Shown here: piece after piece, positions 37,191 to 46,997 of the stretch
Numbering within the stretch: position 1 is the first letter of the stretch
Layout of the letters: each line of letters opens with the position of its first letter
Assembly (NCBI RefSeq): GCF_009847015.1
Contig: NZ_WVEM01000004.1
Span: forward strand, 248,001 to 312,000
DNA: 64,000 nt
Origin: Sunxiuqinia indica
Lineage (GTDB): Bacteria > Bacteroidota > Bacteroidia > Bacteroidales > Prolixibacteraceae
Direction of reading: 5' to 3'
The notes under the pieces: generated by a model
The model's input: the letters and a program-made list of their open reading frames with translations, nothing else
Told to the model about the DNA's origin: nothing
The model's database searches: none
Translations under genes and position numbers: made by a program

Positions 37191-38396
37191 ATGCCAACAA
37201 CATCAATTCGAGGAAATAAAATGCCTGATTCACCTATCAGAAAGCTTGTTCCGCTGTCTGATAAAGCCAAAGAACTTGGGCGCAAGGTGTATCATTTAAA
37301 TATTGGTCAGCCCGATCTGGAAACTCCCCAAAGAGCGCTGGACGCCATTCGGAATATTGATCGAAAAATTCTGGAGTATAGTCCCAGTGAAGGAATTTTA
37401 TCATTGAGGCAAAAGTTGGCGAATTACTATCACAAGTTCAGCATCTATGTTGATGTGGAGGATATTATTATCACAACTGGCGGAAGCGAAGCAGTTACTT
37501 TTGCCTTCATGTCCTGCCTTGATCCCGGTGATGAAATTATTGTGCCTGAACCAGCCTATGCTAATTACGAAGCATTTGCAATTGTTGCTGGCGCAGAAAT
37601 TAAATCTGTTCCGGCAAAAATTGAAGAAGGTTTCGCAATGCCTCCGATTGAAGAATTTGAAAAGCTGATCACTCCGAAAACTAAGGGGATTATGATTTGC
37701 AATCCCAACAATCCGACGGGCTACTTATACACCCAGCAGGAAATGAACAAGATTCGTGACTTAGTGAAAAAGTACGACTTGTATTTATTTTCGGATGAAG
37801 TTTATCGTGAATTTTGCTACACCGGTGCCCCTTACATTTCAGCATTTCATTTGGAAGGCATTGAGCAAAACGTCATTTTGATTGACTCCGTATCTAAACG
37901 ATACAGTGAGTGTGGCTTGCGAATTGGAGCATTGATTACTAAAAACGCAGCGGTACGAAAAAATGTGATGAAATTTTGCCAGGCTCGTTTGAGTCCGCCA
38001 TTAATCGGTCAGATTGCTGCTGAAGCCTCACTGGAATATACGGATGATTATCTGATGGACTCCTACAATGAGTATGTTAGCCGGAGAAAATTTTTAATTG
38101 ACGGATTGAACCGGATTGATGGTGTTTATTCACCCATTCCGATGGGGGCTTTTTATACCGTCGCTCAACTTCCGGTTGATGATGCCGATAAATTTTGTGC
38201 CTGGCTACTTAGTGATTTTGAGTATGAAAACCAAACCATTTTTATGGCTCCTGCCTCCGGATTTTATACTACTCCGGGGCAAGGCAAAGATCAGGTAAGG
38301 ATTGCCTACGTGCTTAACAAAGTCGATTTGGGTAAAGCGTTAAAAGTACTGGAAGAAGCATTAAAAGTTTATCCCGGCAGCAAAGTCAAAAAATAA
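37191..38396 (+). CDS. PLP-dependent aminotransferase (class I/II, aspartate-type)
   Basis: 401 residues from ATG 37191. The fold I pattern is clear: LNIGQPDLETP near the start, GGSEAVTFAFM, NPNNPTGYLY, DEVYREF and the PLP lysine in DSVSKRYSECGLRIG. Similar enzymes are annotated as aspartate aminotransferase; exact substrate cannot be settled from sequence. It is divergent from ald, and both act on alanine/aspartate/pyruvate-type keto acids, which may be coincidence. Confidence 0.9.
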   Translation: MPTTSIRGNKMPDSPIRKLVPLSDKAKELGRKVYHLNIGQPDLETPQRALDAIRNIDRKILEYSPSEGILSLRQKLANYYHKFSIYVDVEDIIITTGGSEAVTFAFMSCLDPGDEIIVPEPAYANYEAFAIVAGAEIKSVPAKIEEGFAMPPIEEFEKLITPKTKGIMICNPNNPTGYLYTQQEMNKIRDLVKKYDLYLFSDEVYREFCYTGAPYISAFHLEGIEQNVILIDSVSKRYSECGLRIGALITKNAAVRKNVMKFCQARLSPPLIGQIAAEASLEYTDDYLMDSYNEYVSRRKFLIDGLNRIDGVYSPIPMGAFYTVAQLPVDDADKFCAWLLSDFEYENQTIFMAPASGFYTTPGQGKDQVRIAYVLNKVDLGKALKVLEEALKVYPGSKVKK

Positions 38397-38418
38397 AAAT
38401 ATAAAGAGAACACAAATA

Positions 38419-38450
38419 GAAAGGGCAAGTTTTAACGAACTTGCCCTTTC
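38419..38450. terminator. Bidirectional terminator between aminotransferase and recQ genes
   Basis: GAAAGGGCAAGTT and AACTTGCCCTTTC form a perfect 13-bp stem with a 6-nt loop, between two convergent genes. Confidence 0.85.
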
Positions 38451-38474
38451 TATTCAATCAATAATGTTCACAAT

Positions 38475-40661
38475 CTAGTTTCCCATTTCCGACATAAACT
38501 TAATCCGCATCAAACGAACATCGTCTTCGGAGTATTCTTCTTCACCTAATTCTTCCAATGCCGATTCAACCGAATCATCCTCCGCTTCGCGAAAGTATTC
38601 AAAAACTTCTTCCTGATGATCTTCATCCAGCACATCATCAATATAATAGTCGATATTGATTTTAGTTCCCGAGTTAACAATTGCTTCCACCTCTGTAATC
38701 AGCTCTTTTAATTCAATGCCTTTTGAGTGTGCGATGTCGTCAAGCGATAACTTTCGGTCAATACTCTGTATAATAAAGACTTTAAGTTTTGATTTATTGG
38801 CGACTGTTTTTACAACCAAATCCTGCGGACGCTCAATACCTTTTTCATCAACATGTGACTTGATTAATTTGACAAACTCCTTGCCATATCGTCTTGCCTT
38901 GCCTTCGCCCACACCTTGAATAAATTTCAACTCATCCAACGATATCGGATACTGAATAGACATATCAGCCAACGATGGGTCCTGAAAAACAACAAATGGA
39001 GGCAGGTTATGCTTTTGGGCAATCTTCTTTCTTAAATCTTTAAGCATTTTATACAACTCCGTGTCTCCGCCGGTTCCTCCTGAAGGACTTCCACCTGAAG
39101 AGCCAGCTTCTTCCTCCTGCTCTTCGTAATTATGATTCCGAACCAATAAAAATGATTCAGGCTTCTCTATAAATTGATGGCCTTTTTCATTTATCCTAAG
39201 TAGCCCATAATTCTCAATATCTTTATTAATTAAACCCGCAATCATACTTTGCCGAAACACCGCATTCCAAAAACGGGCGCTGTGATCGCGTCCTGAATTA
39301 AAAGCTTTCAGGTGATCATGTTTAAATGATCTCACAGCTGCAGAATTTTTACCAATCAGGATATCTGTAATATGTTCTGCTTTATATTTTTCATTGACCT
39401 CACGGATCGCCTTTAATGCCCGAACCACTTCATCGCTGGCTTCCACCTGTTCTTTGGGGTTCAAACAATTGTCGCAATTTCCACAAGGCTCAGTCACCTT
39501 TTCTCCGAAATAATTCAACAGCATTATTCTCCGACAAATAGCAGTTTCGGCATACGACGCAGTATCAAGTAGCAATTGACGTCCAATTTCCTGTTCTGCA
39601 ACCGGCTTACCCTGCATAAACTTCTCAAGCTTCTGAATATCTTTATACGAATAAAACGCCAGACACTGTCCTTCGCCTCCATCACGACCAGCGCGACCAG
39701 TTTCCTGATAATAGCCTTCGAGGCTTTTCGGCACATCATAATGCATTACAAAACGAACATCAGGCTTATCAATCCCCATTCCGAAAGCGATGGTTGCAAC
39801 AATAACATCGACCTCTTCCATCAAAAATTTATCCTGATTTCCCGAGCGTGTTGCCGAATCCATTCCGGCATGATAAGCCAAGGCCTTAATACCATTTACC
39901 TGCAATGTTTCGGCCAACTCTTCCACCCTTTTTCGGCTCAAACAATAGATAATACCTGACTTCCCTTCATTCTCTTTAATAAACCGAATGATTTGTGTTT
40001 CAGGCTTTACTTTTGGTTTTACCGCATAATAAAGATTGGGTCGGTTAAACGACGCCTTAAAGACTTTGGCTCCCAGCATACCCAGATTTTTCTGAATATC
40101 ATGCTGTACCTTGGCCGTTGCCGTTGCCGTAAGTGCCATGATTGGTGCCGAGCCAATTTCCTGAACGATGGCCCGAATCCTACGATATTCCGGCCGGAAA
40201 TCATGTCCCCACTCTGAAATACAATGGGCTTCATCAATGGCATAAAACGAAATATCAACCTTCTTTAAAAAGTCAATATTATCTTGCTTCGTTAACGACT
40301 CCGGTGCAACATAAAGCAACTTGGTTCGTCCACTCAACACATCGTTCTTTACATTTAATGTAGCAGCCTTCGTCAATGACGAATTTAGAAAATGAGCAAT
40401 CCCATCATCAGTTCCAAAACTACGAATAGAATCCACCTGATTTTTCATTAATGCAATTAGCGGCGAAATAATAATGGCAGTCCCTTCCATTATCAATGCC
40501 GGCAACTGATAGCATAATGACTTTCCTCCTCCTGTAGGCATCAGCACAAAAGAATCGTTACCATCGAGTACACTCTCGATAACTTCTTCTTGCCGCCCTT
40601 TAAACCGGTCAAACCCAAAGTACTTTTGGAGCTGATCGGTTAACTTAAGCTCAGTGTTCAT
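38475..40661 (-). CDS. recQ: ATP-dependent DNA helicase RecQ
   Basis: 728 residues. Helicase motifs: Walker A PTGGGKSLCYQLP, IDEAHCISEWGHDFRPEY, and QETGRAGRDG. A zinc-binding subdomain (CRRIMLLNYFGE, CGNCDNC), winged helix and an HRDC domain (about 530-605, including FIQGVGEGKARRYG) follow. The C-terminus is an extra HTH-like and very acidic tail (EEVFEYFREAEDDSVESAL), common in Bacteroidota RecQ. It unwinds recombination and repair intermediates. Confidence 0.97.
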   Translation of the reverse strand: MNTELKLTDQLQKYFGFDRFKGRQEEVIESVLDGNDSFVLMPTGGGKSLCYQLPALIMEGTAIIISPLIALMKNQVDSIRSFGTDDGIAHFLNSSLTKAATLNVKNDVLSGRTKLLYVAPESLTKQDNIDFLKKVDISFYAIDEAHCISEWGHDFRPEYRRIRAIVQEIGSAPIMALTATATAKVQHDIQKNLGMLGAKVFKASFNRPNLYYAVKPKVKPETQIIRFIKENEGKSGIIYCLSRKRVEELAETLQVNGIKALAYHAGMDSATRSGNQDKFLMEEVDVIVATIAFGMGIDKPDVRFVMHYDVPKSLEGYYQETGRAGRDGGEGQCLAFYSYKDIQKLEKFMQGKPVAEQEIGRQLLLDTASYAETAICRRIMLLNYFGEKVTEPCGNCDNCLNPKEQVEASDEVVRALKAIREVNEKYKAEHITDILIGKNSAAVRSFKHDHLKAFNSGRDHSARFWNAVFRQSMIAGLINKDIENYGLLRINEKGHQFIEKPESFLLVRNHNYEEQEEEAGSSGGSPSGGTGGDTELYKMLKDLRKKIAQKHNLPPFVVFQDPSLADMSIQYPISLDELKFIQGVGEGKARRYGKEFVKLIKSHVDEKGIERPQDLVVKTVANKSKLKVFIIQSIDRKLSLDDIAHSKGIELKELITEVEAIVNSGTKINIDYYIDDVLDEDHQEEVFEYFREAEDDSVESALEELGEEEYSEDDVRLMRIKFMSEMGN

Positions 40662-40826
40662 AAAAGCCTGTATTTATGTACTTTAATATTTTTTCTTTCA
40701 CAATCGCAAAATCTAAGGTATATAAAATCTGCTTCATAATCCAAGGTTTTTTTATCAAAAAAAGACATTTAACATCGCACAAAAAAAATTAGCTCCTTAA
40801 TTAAAAGCTTAATCATGAATATCAAC

Positions 40827-40834
40827 TATATTTG
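40827..40834 (+). promoter_or_regulatory. -7 box upstream of tatC
   Basis: TATATTTG, 54 nt before the tatC start; no good upstream TTTG at normal spacing. Confidence 0.5.
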
Positions 40835-40888
40835 TGCACATAAAAAAAAAGAGAGATGGTCTTTTTTGACTGAACTAAATAGCCTGCA

Positions 40889-41755
40889 ATGACCGACAAC
40901 GATTTTACAGAACAACAAAGCACAAAAAAGAAAAAGCACAAAAAAGAAAAAGAGGTTGAGATGTCCTTTCTCGATCACTTAGAAGAATTAAGATGGCACA
41001 TTATTCGAGCTTTTTTATCCATTGTTTTTTTTGCAGTATTAGCTTTTCTAAATAAAGACTTCATATTCGACACCGTCATATTTAATCCGAAGACACCCGA
41101 CTTTTGGACCAACCGGATGTTTGCAAATTTAGCGGAGCTTACAGGAATGGATTCGCTTAGAATAAACACCCAGGAATTACAGCTAATCAGCCTGAAAATG
41201 GCCGATAACTTCATGACCCACATTATGACCTCGATCATCGCAGGATTGATCGTTGCATCACCTTATGTTTTTTTTGAGGTTTGGCGATTTATTAGCCCGG
41301 CTCTTTACGATAAAGAAAAAAGTCATTCGGGAGGTGCAGTGTTTTACATGTCAGTATTATTTATAATAGGTGTTTTGTTTGGTTACTTTTTAATTGTCCC
41401 GCTTTCGGTGCATTTCTTAGGATCATATTCAATATCCAGCGAAGTAACCAATCAAATCAATATGCGCTCCTACATCGGAACAGTTACCTCTATCAGTTTG
41501 GCTAGCGGCGTAATTTTTGAACTTCCGATATTCGTTTATTTTTTAAGCAAGATCGGAATATTAACGCCGTCATTGATGAAAAGCTACCGGCGACATGCCT
41601 ATGTTGCCTTATTATTGCTTTCCGCGATCATCACTCCACCCGACGTCTTCAGCCAAATCATGGTATGTCTACCATTGGTTTTTTTGTATGAAATTGGAAT
41701 TGTAATTTCGAAACGGGTTAATAAAAAAGCTGAAGAGGATATGGAGGCGCTATAA
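40889..41755 (+). CDS. tatC: Sec-independent protein translocase subunit TatC
   Basis: 288 residues with six transmembrane helices. After a Lys-rich start, MSFLDHLEELRWHIIR is the conserved TatC N-terminal motif; YVFFEVWRFISPALYDKEK and the later RRHAYVALLLLSAIITPPDVFSQ are also typical. TatC receives twin-arginine signal peptides of folded proteins. No tatA or tatB gene is adjacent. Confidence 0.96.
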   Translation: MTDNDFTEQQSTKKKKHKKEKEVEMSFLDHLEELRWHIIRAFLSIVFFAVLAFLNKDFIFDTVIFNPKTPDFWTNRMFANLAELTGMDSLRINTQELQLISLKMADNFMTHIMTSIIAGLIVASPYVFFEVWRFISPALYDKEKSHSGGAVFYMSVLFIIGVLFGYFLIVPLSVHFLGSYSISSEVTNQINMRSYIGTVTSISLASGVIFELPIFVYFLSKIGILTPSLMKSYRRHAYVALLLLSAIITPPDVFSQIMVCLPLVFLYEIGIVISKRVNKKAEEDMEAL

Positions 41756-41877
41756 TAGTTCATCAAATTAAGCGTTTGAATATTGTAAAACGAGCATGTA
41801 AAATTAAAAACACACGGGGGCATAAATATCATAGGCAGGCTCAAGTGTTGCAATAAAAATCATACAACAATAGACAC

Positions 41878-42600
41878 ATGAAATTACGAGCCGACAATAT
41901 AGTTAAGAAATACAGGAAACGAACAGTTGTAAAAGGAGTGTCTTTTGAAGTGGAACAAGGCGAAATTGTTGGGCTGCTCGGACCAAATGGAGCTGGAAAA
42001 ACAACTTCTTTTTACATGATTGTCGGACTGGTTCAGCCGCTATCAGGAAAAGTATTCCTGGATACGAAGAACATTACAAAACTTCCGGTTTACAAAAGGG
42101 CTCAGCTTGGGATAGGCTACCTGGCTCAGGAGGCTTCTGTTTTTCGGAAATTAAGCATTGAAGATAATTTGAAGGCGGTTCTCGAAATGACCGATTACAC
42201 CAAAGAATACCAAAAGGAAAAACTGGAGTCTTTAATTGAGGAGTTTGGGCTACAGCATATTCGAAAAAGCAAGGGCTTCCAATTGTCGGGGGGCGAACGG
42301 CGGAGAACTGAGATTGCCCGAGCATTGGCCATTGACCCCAAATTTATATTACTGGATGAACCCTTTGCCGGAGTTGACCCCATTGCCGTTGAAGATATTC
42401 AGGAAATTGTGAATAAGCTCAAGGCAAAAAACATCGGCGTACTGATCACCGATCATAACGTACACGAAACACTGTCCATCACCGACCGCTCGTACCTCTT
42501 ATTCGAAGGGTCGATTATGAAAGCAGGAACAGCCGAAGATTTAGCTAACGATGAAGATGTGCGCCGTGTTTATTTGGGGCAAAATTTTACACTTCGGTAA
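41878..42600 (+). CDS. lptB: LPS export ABC transporter ATP-binding protein
   Basis: 240 residues. Walker [11 protein letters not shown]-loop LAQEASVFR, signature [15 protein letters not shown] and Walker [14 protein letters not shown] match LptB, with the typical [19 protein letters not shown]. It powers transport of lipopolysaccharide from the inner membrane with LptFG, which are elsewhere. It follows tatC by 122 nt. Confidence 0.95.
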   Translation: MKLRADNIVKKYRKRTVVKGVSFEVEQGEIVGLLGPNGAGKTTSFYMIVGLVQPLSGKVFLDTKNITKLPVYKRAQLGIGYLAQEASVFRKLSIEDNLKAVLEMTDYTKEYQKEKLESLIEEFGLQHIRKSKGFQLSGGERRRTEIARALAIDPKFILLDEPFAGVDPIAVEDIQEIVNKLKAKNIGVLITDHNVHETLSITDRSYLLFEGSIMKAGTAEDLANDEDVRRVYLGQNFTLR

Positions 42601-42646
42601 AACGACCTCACCTCAACAAAAAAAATCTAAAAATTTTATTTCTTCG

Positions 42647-42677
42647 TTTGTGTTATAAAAAAAATAACATACATTTG
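42647..42677 (+). promoter_or_regulatory. tRNA-Leu promoter
   Basis: TTTG at 42647-42650 and TACATTTG at 42670-42677, 19 nt apart, an ideal Bacteroidota promoter 11 nt ahead of the tRNA. Confidence 0.85.
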
Positions 42678-42688
42678 CACCGCAATTC

Positions 42689-42769
42689 GCGGGCGTGGCG
42701 GAATTGGTAGACGCGCTAGACTTAGGATCTAGTGTCTTTGACGTGGGGGTTCGAGTCCCTTCGCCCGCA
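42689..42769 (+). tRNA. tRNA-Leu (TAG)
   Basis: 81 nt with a perfect acceptor stem (GCGGGCG/CGCCCGC), anticodon loop CTTAGGA with anticodon TAG at 42723-42725, the long variable arm of leucine tRNAs and discriminator A. CCA is not encoded. Confidence 0.97.
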
Positions 42770-42784
42770 CAAATTGAAAAATAC

Positions 42785-42825
42785 AACCGCAATGCTTGAT
42801 TATATTATCGAAGCATGCGGTTTTT
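42785..42825 (+). terminator. Terminator after tRNA-Leu
   Basis: AACCGCA-(A)-TGCTT pairs with AAGCATGCGGTT with one bulged base, then TTTTTATT. Confidence 0.75.
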
Positions 42826-42910
42826 ATTGATTATAGACATAAGTTAAACTTGACAAAAAGAGTTAACTGTTTGATAATTTGAACATTTTCCATTTCTTAA
42901 GCGGAATTAT

Positions 42911-44266
42911 ATGAATATTACAAGAGAGAACATCAACGACCTAAATTCGATTGTTACTGTAAAGATCGAGAAAAACGACTACGAAGCTACAGTTGCCGAG
43001 CAATTGAAAGAATACCGTAAAAAAGCTAACATGCCAGGTTTCAGACCCGGCAAAGTTCCTGCAGGCTTGATTAAAAAGATGTATGGAAAAGCAATCCTTG
43101 CTGAAGAGGTCAATAAAATGTTGTCTGAAAACTTATCAAAATTCATCGTTGAAGAAAAATTAAATATCCTTGGAGAACCGCTTCCAAATGAAGATAAGAC
43201 ACCTTCGTTTGACTTTGAAACAGCACAAGATTTTGAATTCGCATTCGATATTGCTGTTGCTCCTGAAGTTGAAGTGAAATTTGACAAACGCAAAAAATAT
43301 CCCTACTACCTGATTCAGGCTGATGATAAAATGATCGACCAACAAGTTGATCAGTACACCAGCAAATTTGGTGCAAATGAAGCTGCTGAGACGGTTGAAG
43401 ATAAAGATACGATCCGCGGAAACTTTGTACAGCTTGACGCCGAAGGCAACGAATTGGAAGACGGAATCAAAGCTGAGCAAGTTGTCATTGCCGTTGATGT
43501 AATGAAAGACGAAGAGGTTAAGAAAGAAATTATTGGCAAAAAAGCCGGAGACACCATCGTATTCGATCCGATCAAGGTTTACGATAACCGTCACGAAGTC
43601 GGTCACATGCTGAATATTTCTCACGAAGAAGCTGAAAACGTTGAAGGTGACTTTAAATTCAAGCTTACTGAAATACTTCGATTTAAGAAGGCTGAAGTAA
43701 ACGAAGACCTGTTCAAAAAAGCTTTTGGTGATGATACAGAGATCAAAACAGAAGAAGAATTCCGCAATAAATTGAAAGCTGATCTTGAGGAACAACTGAA
43801 ATACTCAAGCGATTACAAATTCACTATCGATAGCCGCGACATCTTAATTGAAAAAATTGAGATGGAATTGCCGGAAGAATTTTTAAAACGTTGGTTGAAA
43901 ACAACCAACAACGAATTGACTGACCAGCAAATAGAAGATGATTTTGATAATTTCATGAAAGATTTGCGTTGGCAATTAATTAAAGACCGCATTGCCAAAG
44001 ACAATGAAATTGAAATCAAACAGGAAGATATTCAGGCAATGGCCAAGGAAGTTGCAGCAATGCAATTCCGGCAATACGGAATGTTCGACATGCCCGATGA
44101 GCAGTTGAACGCATTTGGCGAACAAATCCTTCAAAACAAAGAAGAAAAACAACGCATCACCACACGCGTTCAAGAAGATAAAATCATGGCCGTCATCAAA
44201 GAAAACGTTAGCATTGACGAAAAAGAAATTAGCCAGGAAGACTTTAACAAATTATTGGAAAAGTAG
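42911..44266 (+). CDS. tig: Trigger factor (ribosome-bound chaperone)
   Basis: 451 residues. MNITRENINDLNSIVTVKIEK, then FRPGKVPAGLIKKMYG is the ribosome-binding signature near residue 45. The middle domain is a divergent PPIase-like region and the C-terminal two thirds are helical chaperone arms rich in Glu/Lys. It holds nascent chains at the ribosome. It precedes clpP and clpX as in many bacteria. Confidence 0.95.
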   Translation: MNITRENINDLNSIVTVKIEKNDYEATVAEQLKEYRKKANMPGFRPGKVPAGLIKKMYGKAILAEEVNKMLSENLSKFIVEEKLNILGEPLPNEDKTPSFDFETAQDFEFAFDIAVAPEVEVKFDKRKKYPYYLIQADDKMIDQQVDQYTSKFGANEAAETVEDKDTIRGNFVQLDAEGNELEDGIKAEQVVIAVDVMKDEEVKKEIIGKKAGDTIVFDPIKVYDNRHEVGHMLNISHEEAENVEGDFKFKLTEILRFKKAEVNEDLFKKAFGDDTEIKTEEEFRNKLKADLEEQLKYSSDYKFTIDSRDILIEKIEMELPEEFLKRWLKTTNNELTDQQIEDDFDNFMKDLRWQLIKDRIAKDNEIEIKQEDIQAMAKEVAAMQFRQYGMFDMPDEQLNAFGEQILQNKEEKQRITTRVQEDKIMAVIKENVSIDEKEISQEDFNKLLEK

Positions 44267-44308
44267 AAAATTAACAGTGCTGCTAGCTAGCGAGTAGCAT
44301 AATTTTTT

Positions 44309-44391
44309 AACTTTGTAAAAACTGGTTTTCGACTTTAGCTGTTCACGCAGGGCTAAGTCATGAAAAACCAGACTTTACAAAGTTTTTTTTT
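44309..44391 (+). terminator. Long hairpin with T run between tig and clpP
   Basis: AACTTTGTAAA (44309-44319) pairs with TTTACAAAGTT (44374-44384), then CTGGTTTT (44322-44329) with AAAACCAG (44364-44371), and GACTTTAGC with GCTAAGTC inside. A run of nine T follows. It should stop most tig transcripts. The outer 5' arm contains TAACTTTG (44308-44315), which fits a -7 box for clpP. Confidence 0.75.
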
Positions 44392-44407
44392 AACCAGAAA
44401 TATAAAC

Positions 44408-45082
44408 ATGAGCGATAAAAAAGAATTTCAAAAATATGCCCAGGGGCACATGGGAATCAGCAGCTTAACAATGCATCGCTACGATTCGTTGTTTACAAAT
44501 AGTTTAACTCCATACATTATCGAGGAGCGGCAAATGAACGTAGCATCGATGGATGTTTTCTCTCGTTTGATGATGGATCGTATCATCTTTTTGGGAACAC
44601 CAATCGACGATTACATTGCCAACATTATTATGGCACAGCTTCTTTTCCTCGAATCAACCGACCCCAGCAAAGACATCCAGATTTATTTTAACAGCCCGGG
44701 AGGATCCGTACATGCAGGATTGGGTGTATACGACACCATGCAATATATTTCACCGGACGTTGCCACAATTTGCACCGGAATGGCAGCATCAATGGGAGCT
44801 GTACTTTTAACAGCCGGAACAAAAGGAAAACGTTCAGCATTGAAGCATTCGCGAATCATGATTCATCAGCCAATGGGTGGTGCGCAAGGACAAGCTTCGG
44901 ATATTGAAATTACAGCCCGTGAGATTTTAAAATTGAAAAAAGAATTGTACGACATTATTGCCAAACATTCAGACAATTCATACGAACAAGTTGAAAAAGA
45001 CTCAGATCGCGACTACTGGATGACGGCTCAGGAAGCCAAAGAATACGGCATGATTGACGATATATTATTGAAAAACGAATAG
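44408..45082 (+). CDS. clpP: ATP-dependent Clp protease proteolytic subunit
   Basis: 224 residues from ATG 44408; an in-frame ATG at 44360 lies inside the terminator-like hairpin and is rejected. The catalytic triad is visible: Ser in [14 protein letters not shown], His in [13 protein letters not shown], and Asp in the following KDSDRDYWM. It degrades unfolded proteins with ClpX, encoded 21 nt downstream. Confidence 0.97.
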   Translation: MSDKKEFQKYAQGHMGISSLTMHRYDSLFTNSLTPYIIEERQMNVASMDVFSRLMMDRIIFLGTPIDDYIANIIMAQLLFLESTDPSKDIQIYFNSPGGSVHAGLGVYDTMQYISPDVATICTGMAASMGAVLLTAGTKGKRSALKHSRIMIHQPMGGAQGQASDIEITAREILKLKKELYDIIAKHSDNSYEQVEKDSDRDYWMTAQEAKEYGMIDDILLKNE

Positions 45083-45103
45083 AAGAGGAAGAAGGGGAAA
45101 ACC

Positions 45104-46318
45104 ATGGATAAATGTTCTTTTTGTGGAAAAGAGAAAAAAGACACGAACCTGTTGATTGCAGGAATGGACGGTCATATTTGCGACCACTGCATTGAACAGG
45201 CTTATGCCATAGTTGAAGAGGAATTTAAAAAAGATAGCGAATTCGATCTCAATGGATTGAAGCTTTTAAAGCCCAAAGAAATTAAAGAATTCCTTGATCA
45301 ATATGTGATTGGTCAAGATCAGGCTAAACGGACTTTATCAGTAGCCGTTTACAATCACTATAAACGTTTAACTCAGAAAGTTTCGAACGACGAAACTGAA
45401 ATTGAGAAGTCGAACATTATTTTGGTTGGACAAACAGGAACAGGTAAAACCTTACTAGCTCGTACTATTGCAAAAATGCTGCATGTTCCTTTCACAATTG
45501 TTGATGCTACTGTACTGACCGAAGCTGGCTATGTGGGTGAAGATATTGAAAGCCTGCTAACTCGTTTATTGCAAGCTGCCGATTACAATGTTGAAGCAGC
45601 AGAACGAGGCATTGTATTTATTGATGAGCTGGACAAGATAGCCCGTAAAGGCGACAATCCATCCATTACCCGTGATGTTTCAGGAGAAGGCGTTCAGCAA
45701 GGCCTTTTGAAACTATTGGAAGGAGCCACTGTCAATGTTCCTCCACAGGGAGGAAGAAAGCATCCGGAACAAAAAATGATTCCGGTAGACACGAAAAACA
45801 TTCTCTTTGTTTGTGGTGGAGCTTTTGATGGTATCGAGAAAAAGATTTCAAAAAGATTGAATACCGCAGTGGTAGGTTTTGGGGCTCAAAAATTGGTTGA
45901 TAATTTGGACCGAGAAAATATGCTGCAGTATATTTCACCTCAAGACTTGAAAAGTTTTGGTTTGATTCCTGAAATTATTGGCCGACTGCCGGTTTTAGCT
46001 TATTTGGAACCACTCGACAGACATGCTTTACGAAATATTTTGACTGAACCTAAAAATTCAATCATCAAACAATACGTTAAGCTGTTTAAACTCGATGAGA
46101 TTGACCTGACATTTGAAGAAGAGGCGTTGGAATTTATTGTGGACAAGGCAGTAGAGTTTAAGTTGGGCGCGCGCGGGCTTCGATCAATCTGCGAAAGCAT
46201 CATGCTTGATGCCATGTTCGACAGTCCTTCTGACGGCATAAGAGAGCTTGTCATCTCCAAAGAGTATGCACAAGAGAGAATTGACCGAAGCAATACACAT
46301 CGACTAAAAGCAAGCTAA
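45104..46318 (+). CDS. clpX: ATP-dependent Clp protease ATP-binding subunit ClpX
   Basis: 404 residues. The N-terminal zinc-binding domain ([10 protein letters not shown] ... ICDHCIEQA) is followed by the AAA+ core with Walker [12 protein letters not shown], Walker [13 protein letters not shown] and the C-terminal sensor [10 protein letters not shown]. It unfolds substrates for ClpP. Cotranscribed with clpP. Confidence 0.98.
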   Translation: MDKCSFCGKEKKDTNLLIAGMDGHICDHCIEQAYAIVEEEFKKDSEFDLNGLKLLKPKEIKEFLDQYVIGQDQAKRTLSVAVYNHYKRLTQKVSNDETEIEKSNIILVGQTGTGKTLLARTIAKMLHVPFTIVDATVLTEAGYVGEDIESLLTRLLQAADYNVEAAERGIVFIDELDKIARKGDNPSITRDVSGEGVQQGLLKLLEGATVNVPPQGGRKHPEQKMIPVDTKNILFVCGGAFDGIEKKISKRLNTAVVGFGAQKLVDNLDRENMLQYISPQDLKSFGLIPEIIGRLPVLAYLEPLDRHALRNILTEPKNSIIKQYVKLFKLDEIDLTFEEEALEFIVDKAVEFKLGARGLRSICESIMLDAMFDSPSDGIRELVISKEYAQERIDRSNTHRLKAS

Positions 46319-46329
46319 TATAAATTCAG

Positions 46330-46354
46330 AGCCGGACTTGATCCGGCTTTTTTT
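46330..46354 (+). terminator. Terminator after clpX
   Basis: AGCCGGA and TCCGGCT form a 7-bp stem with a short loop, followed by TTTTTT. Confidence 0.88.
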
Positions 46355-46376
46355 GTCTTACTTTTCTTATTCTTCC

Positions 46377-46997
46377 ATGATACGATTCAAGAATGTGTCC
46401 CTACAATTGGGGAATAAGCAGTTACTCAAAAACTTCAACCTTCGCATAAGCAAAGGAGATAAAGTGCTACTGGCAGCAGAATCAGGAACCGGAAAAACCA
46501 GCCTGCTCCGGCTTATTTTGGGCTTTAACGCTCCGGATGAAGGCAGAATTCTTTTCAATAAAAAAGTAATAACAACGGAGACCATCCATAAAGTAAGAAG
46601 GCAGATTGCCTATTTAAGTCAGGATGTGGATTTCCCGAATGGAAAAGTAAGCGAAGTTTTCAAGGACATCTTTGATTTTGAAGCAAACCGTCACATTAAC
46701 TTTTCAGAAGAGCGACTAATTGAAAAGCTGGACGAATTCAACCTCGCCCATGAAATACTCAACAAAAATACCAGTATCATTTCGGGCGGCGAGCGTCAAC
46801 GTTTAGGATGGGCTTTGATCCAACTTTTAGACCGTTCGGTTTTACTGCTCGATGAACCCACATCAGCCATGGATGAAAAGCAGAAACAGCGCTTCATCGA
46901 CTTTGTTGCCAACACGAACAAAACAGTCATCTGCGTAAGTCACGATCCTGTTTGGCAAATCGAACCAATGAAAACGATAACCAGCTTTATCGCATGA
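46377..46997 (+). CDS. ABC transporter ATP-binding protein (FetA-like)
   Basis: 206 residues from ATG 46377; the frame extends upstream into the clpX terminator, so the longer start is rejected. Walker A is AESGTGKTSLLRLI, signature ISGGERQRLGWAL, Walker B VLLLDEPTSAMDE. It overlaps the next gene by ATGA. The pair matches the YbbL/YbbM (FetAB) exporter, linked to iron homeostasis in E. coli. Confidence 0.88.
   Translation: MIRFKNVSLQLGNKQLLKNFNLRISKGDKVLLAAESGTGKTSLLRLILGFNAPDEGRILFNKKVITTETIHKVRRQIAYLSQDVDFPNGKVSEVFKDIFDFEANRHINFSEERLIEKLDEFNLAHEILNKNTSIISGGERQRLGWALIQLLDRSVLLLDEPTSAMDEKQKQRFIDFVANTNKTVICVSHDPVWQIEPMKTITSFIA

Noticed and set aside
44360-44407. Upstream in-frame ATG for clpP
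   Set aside because: It lies in the 3' half of the terminator-like hairpin; MSDKKEF at 44408 is the usual kind of start.
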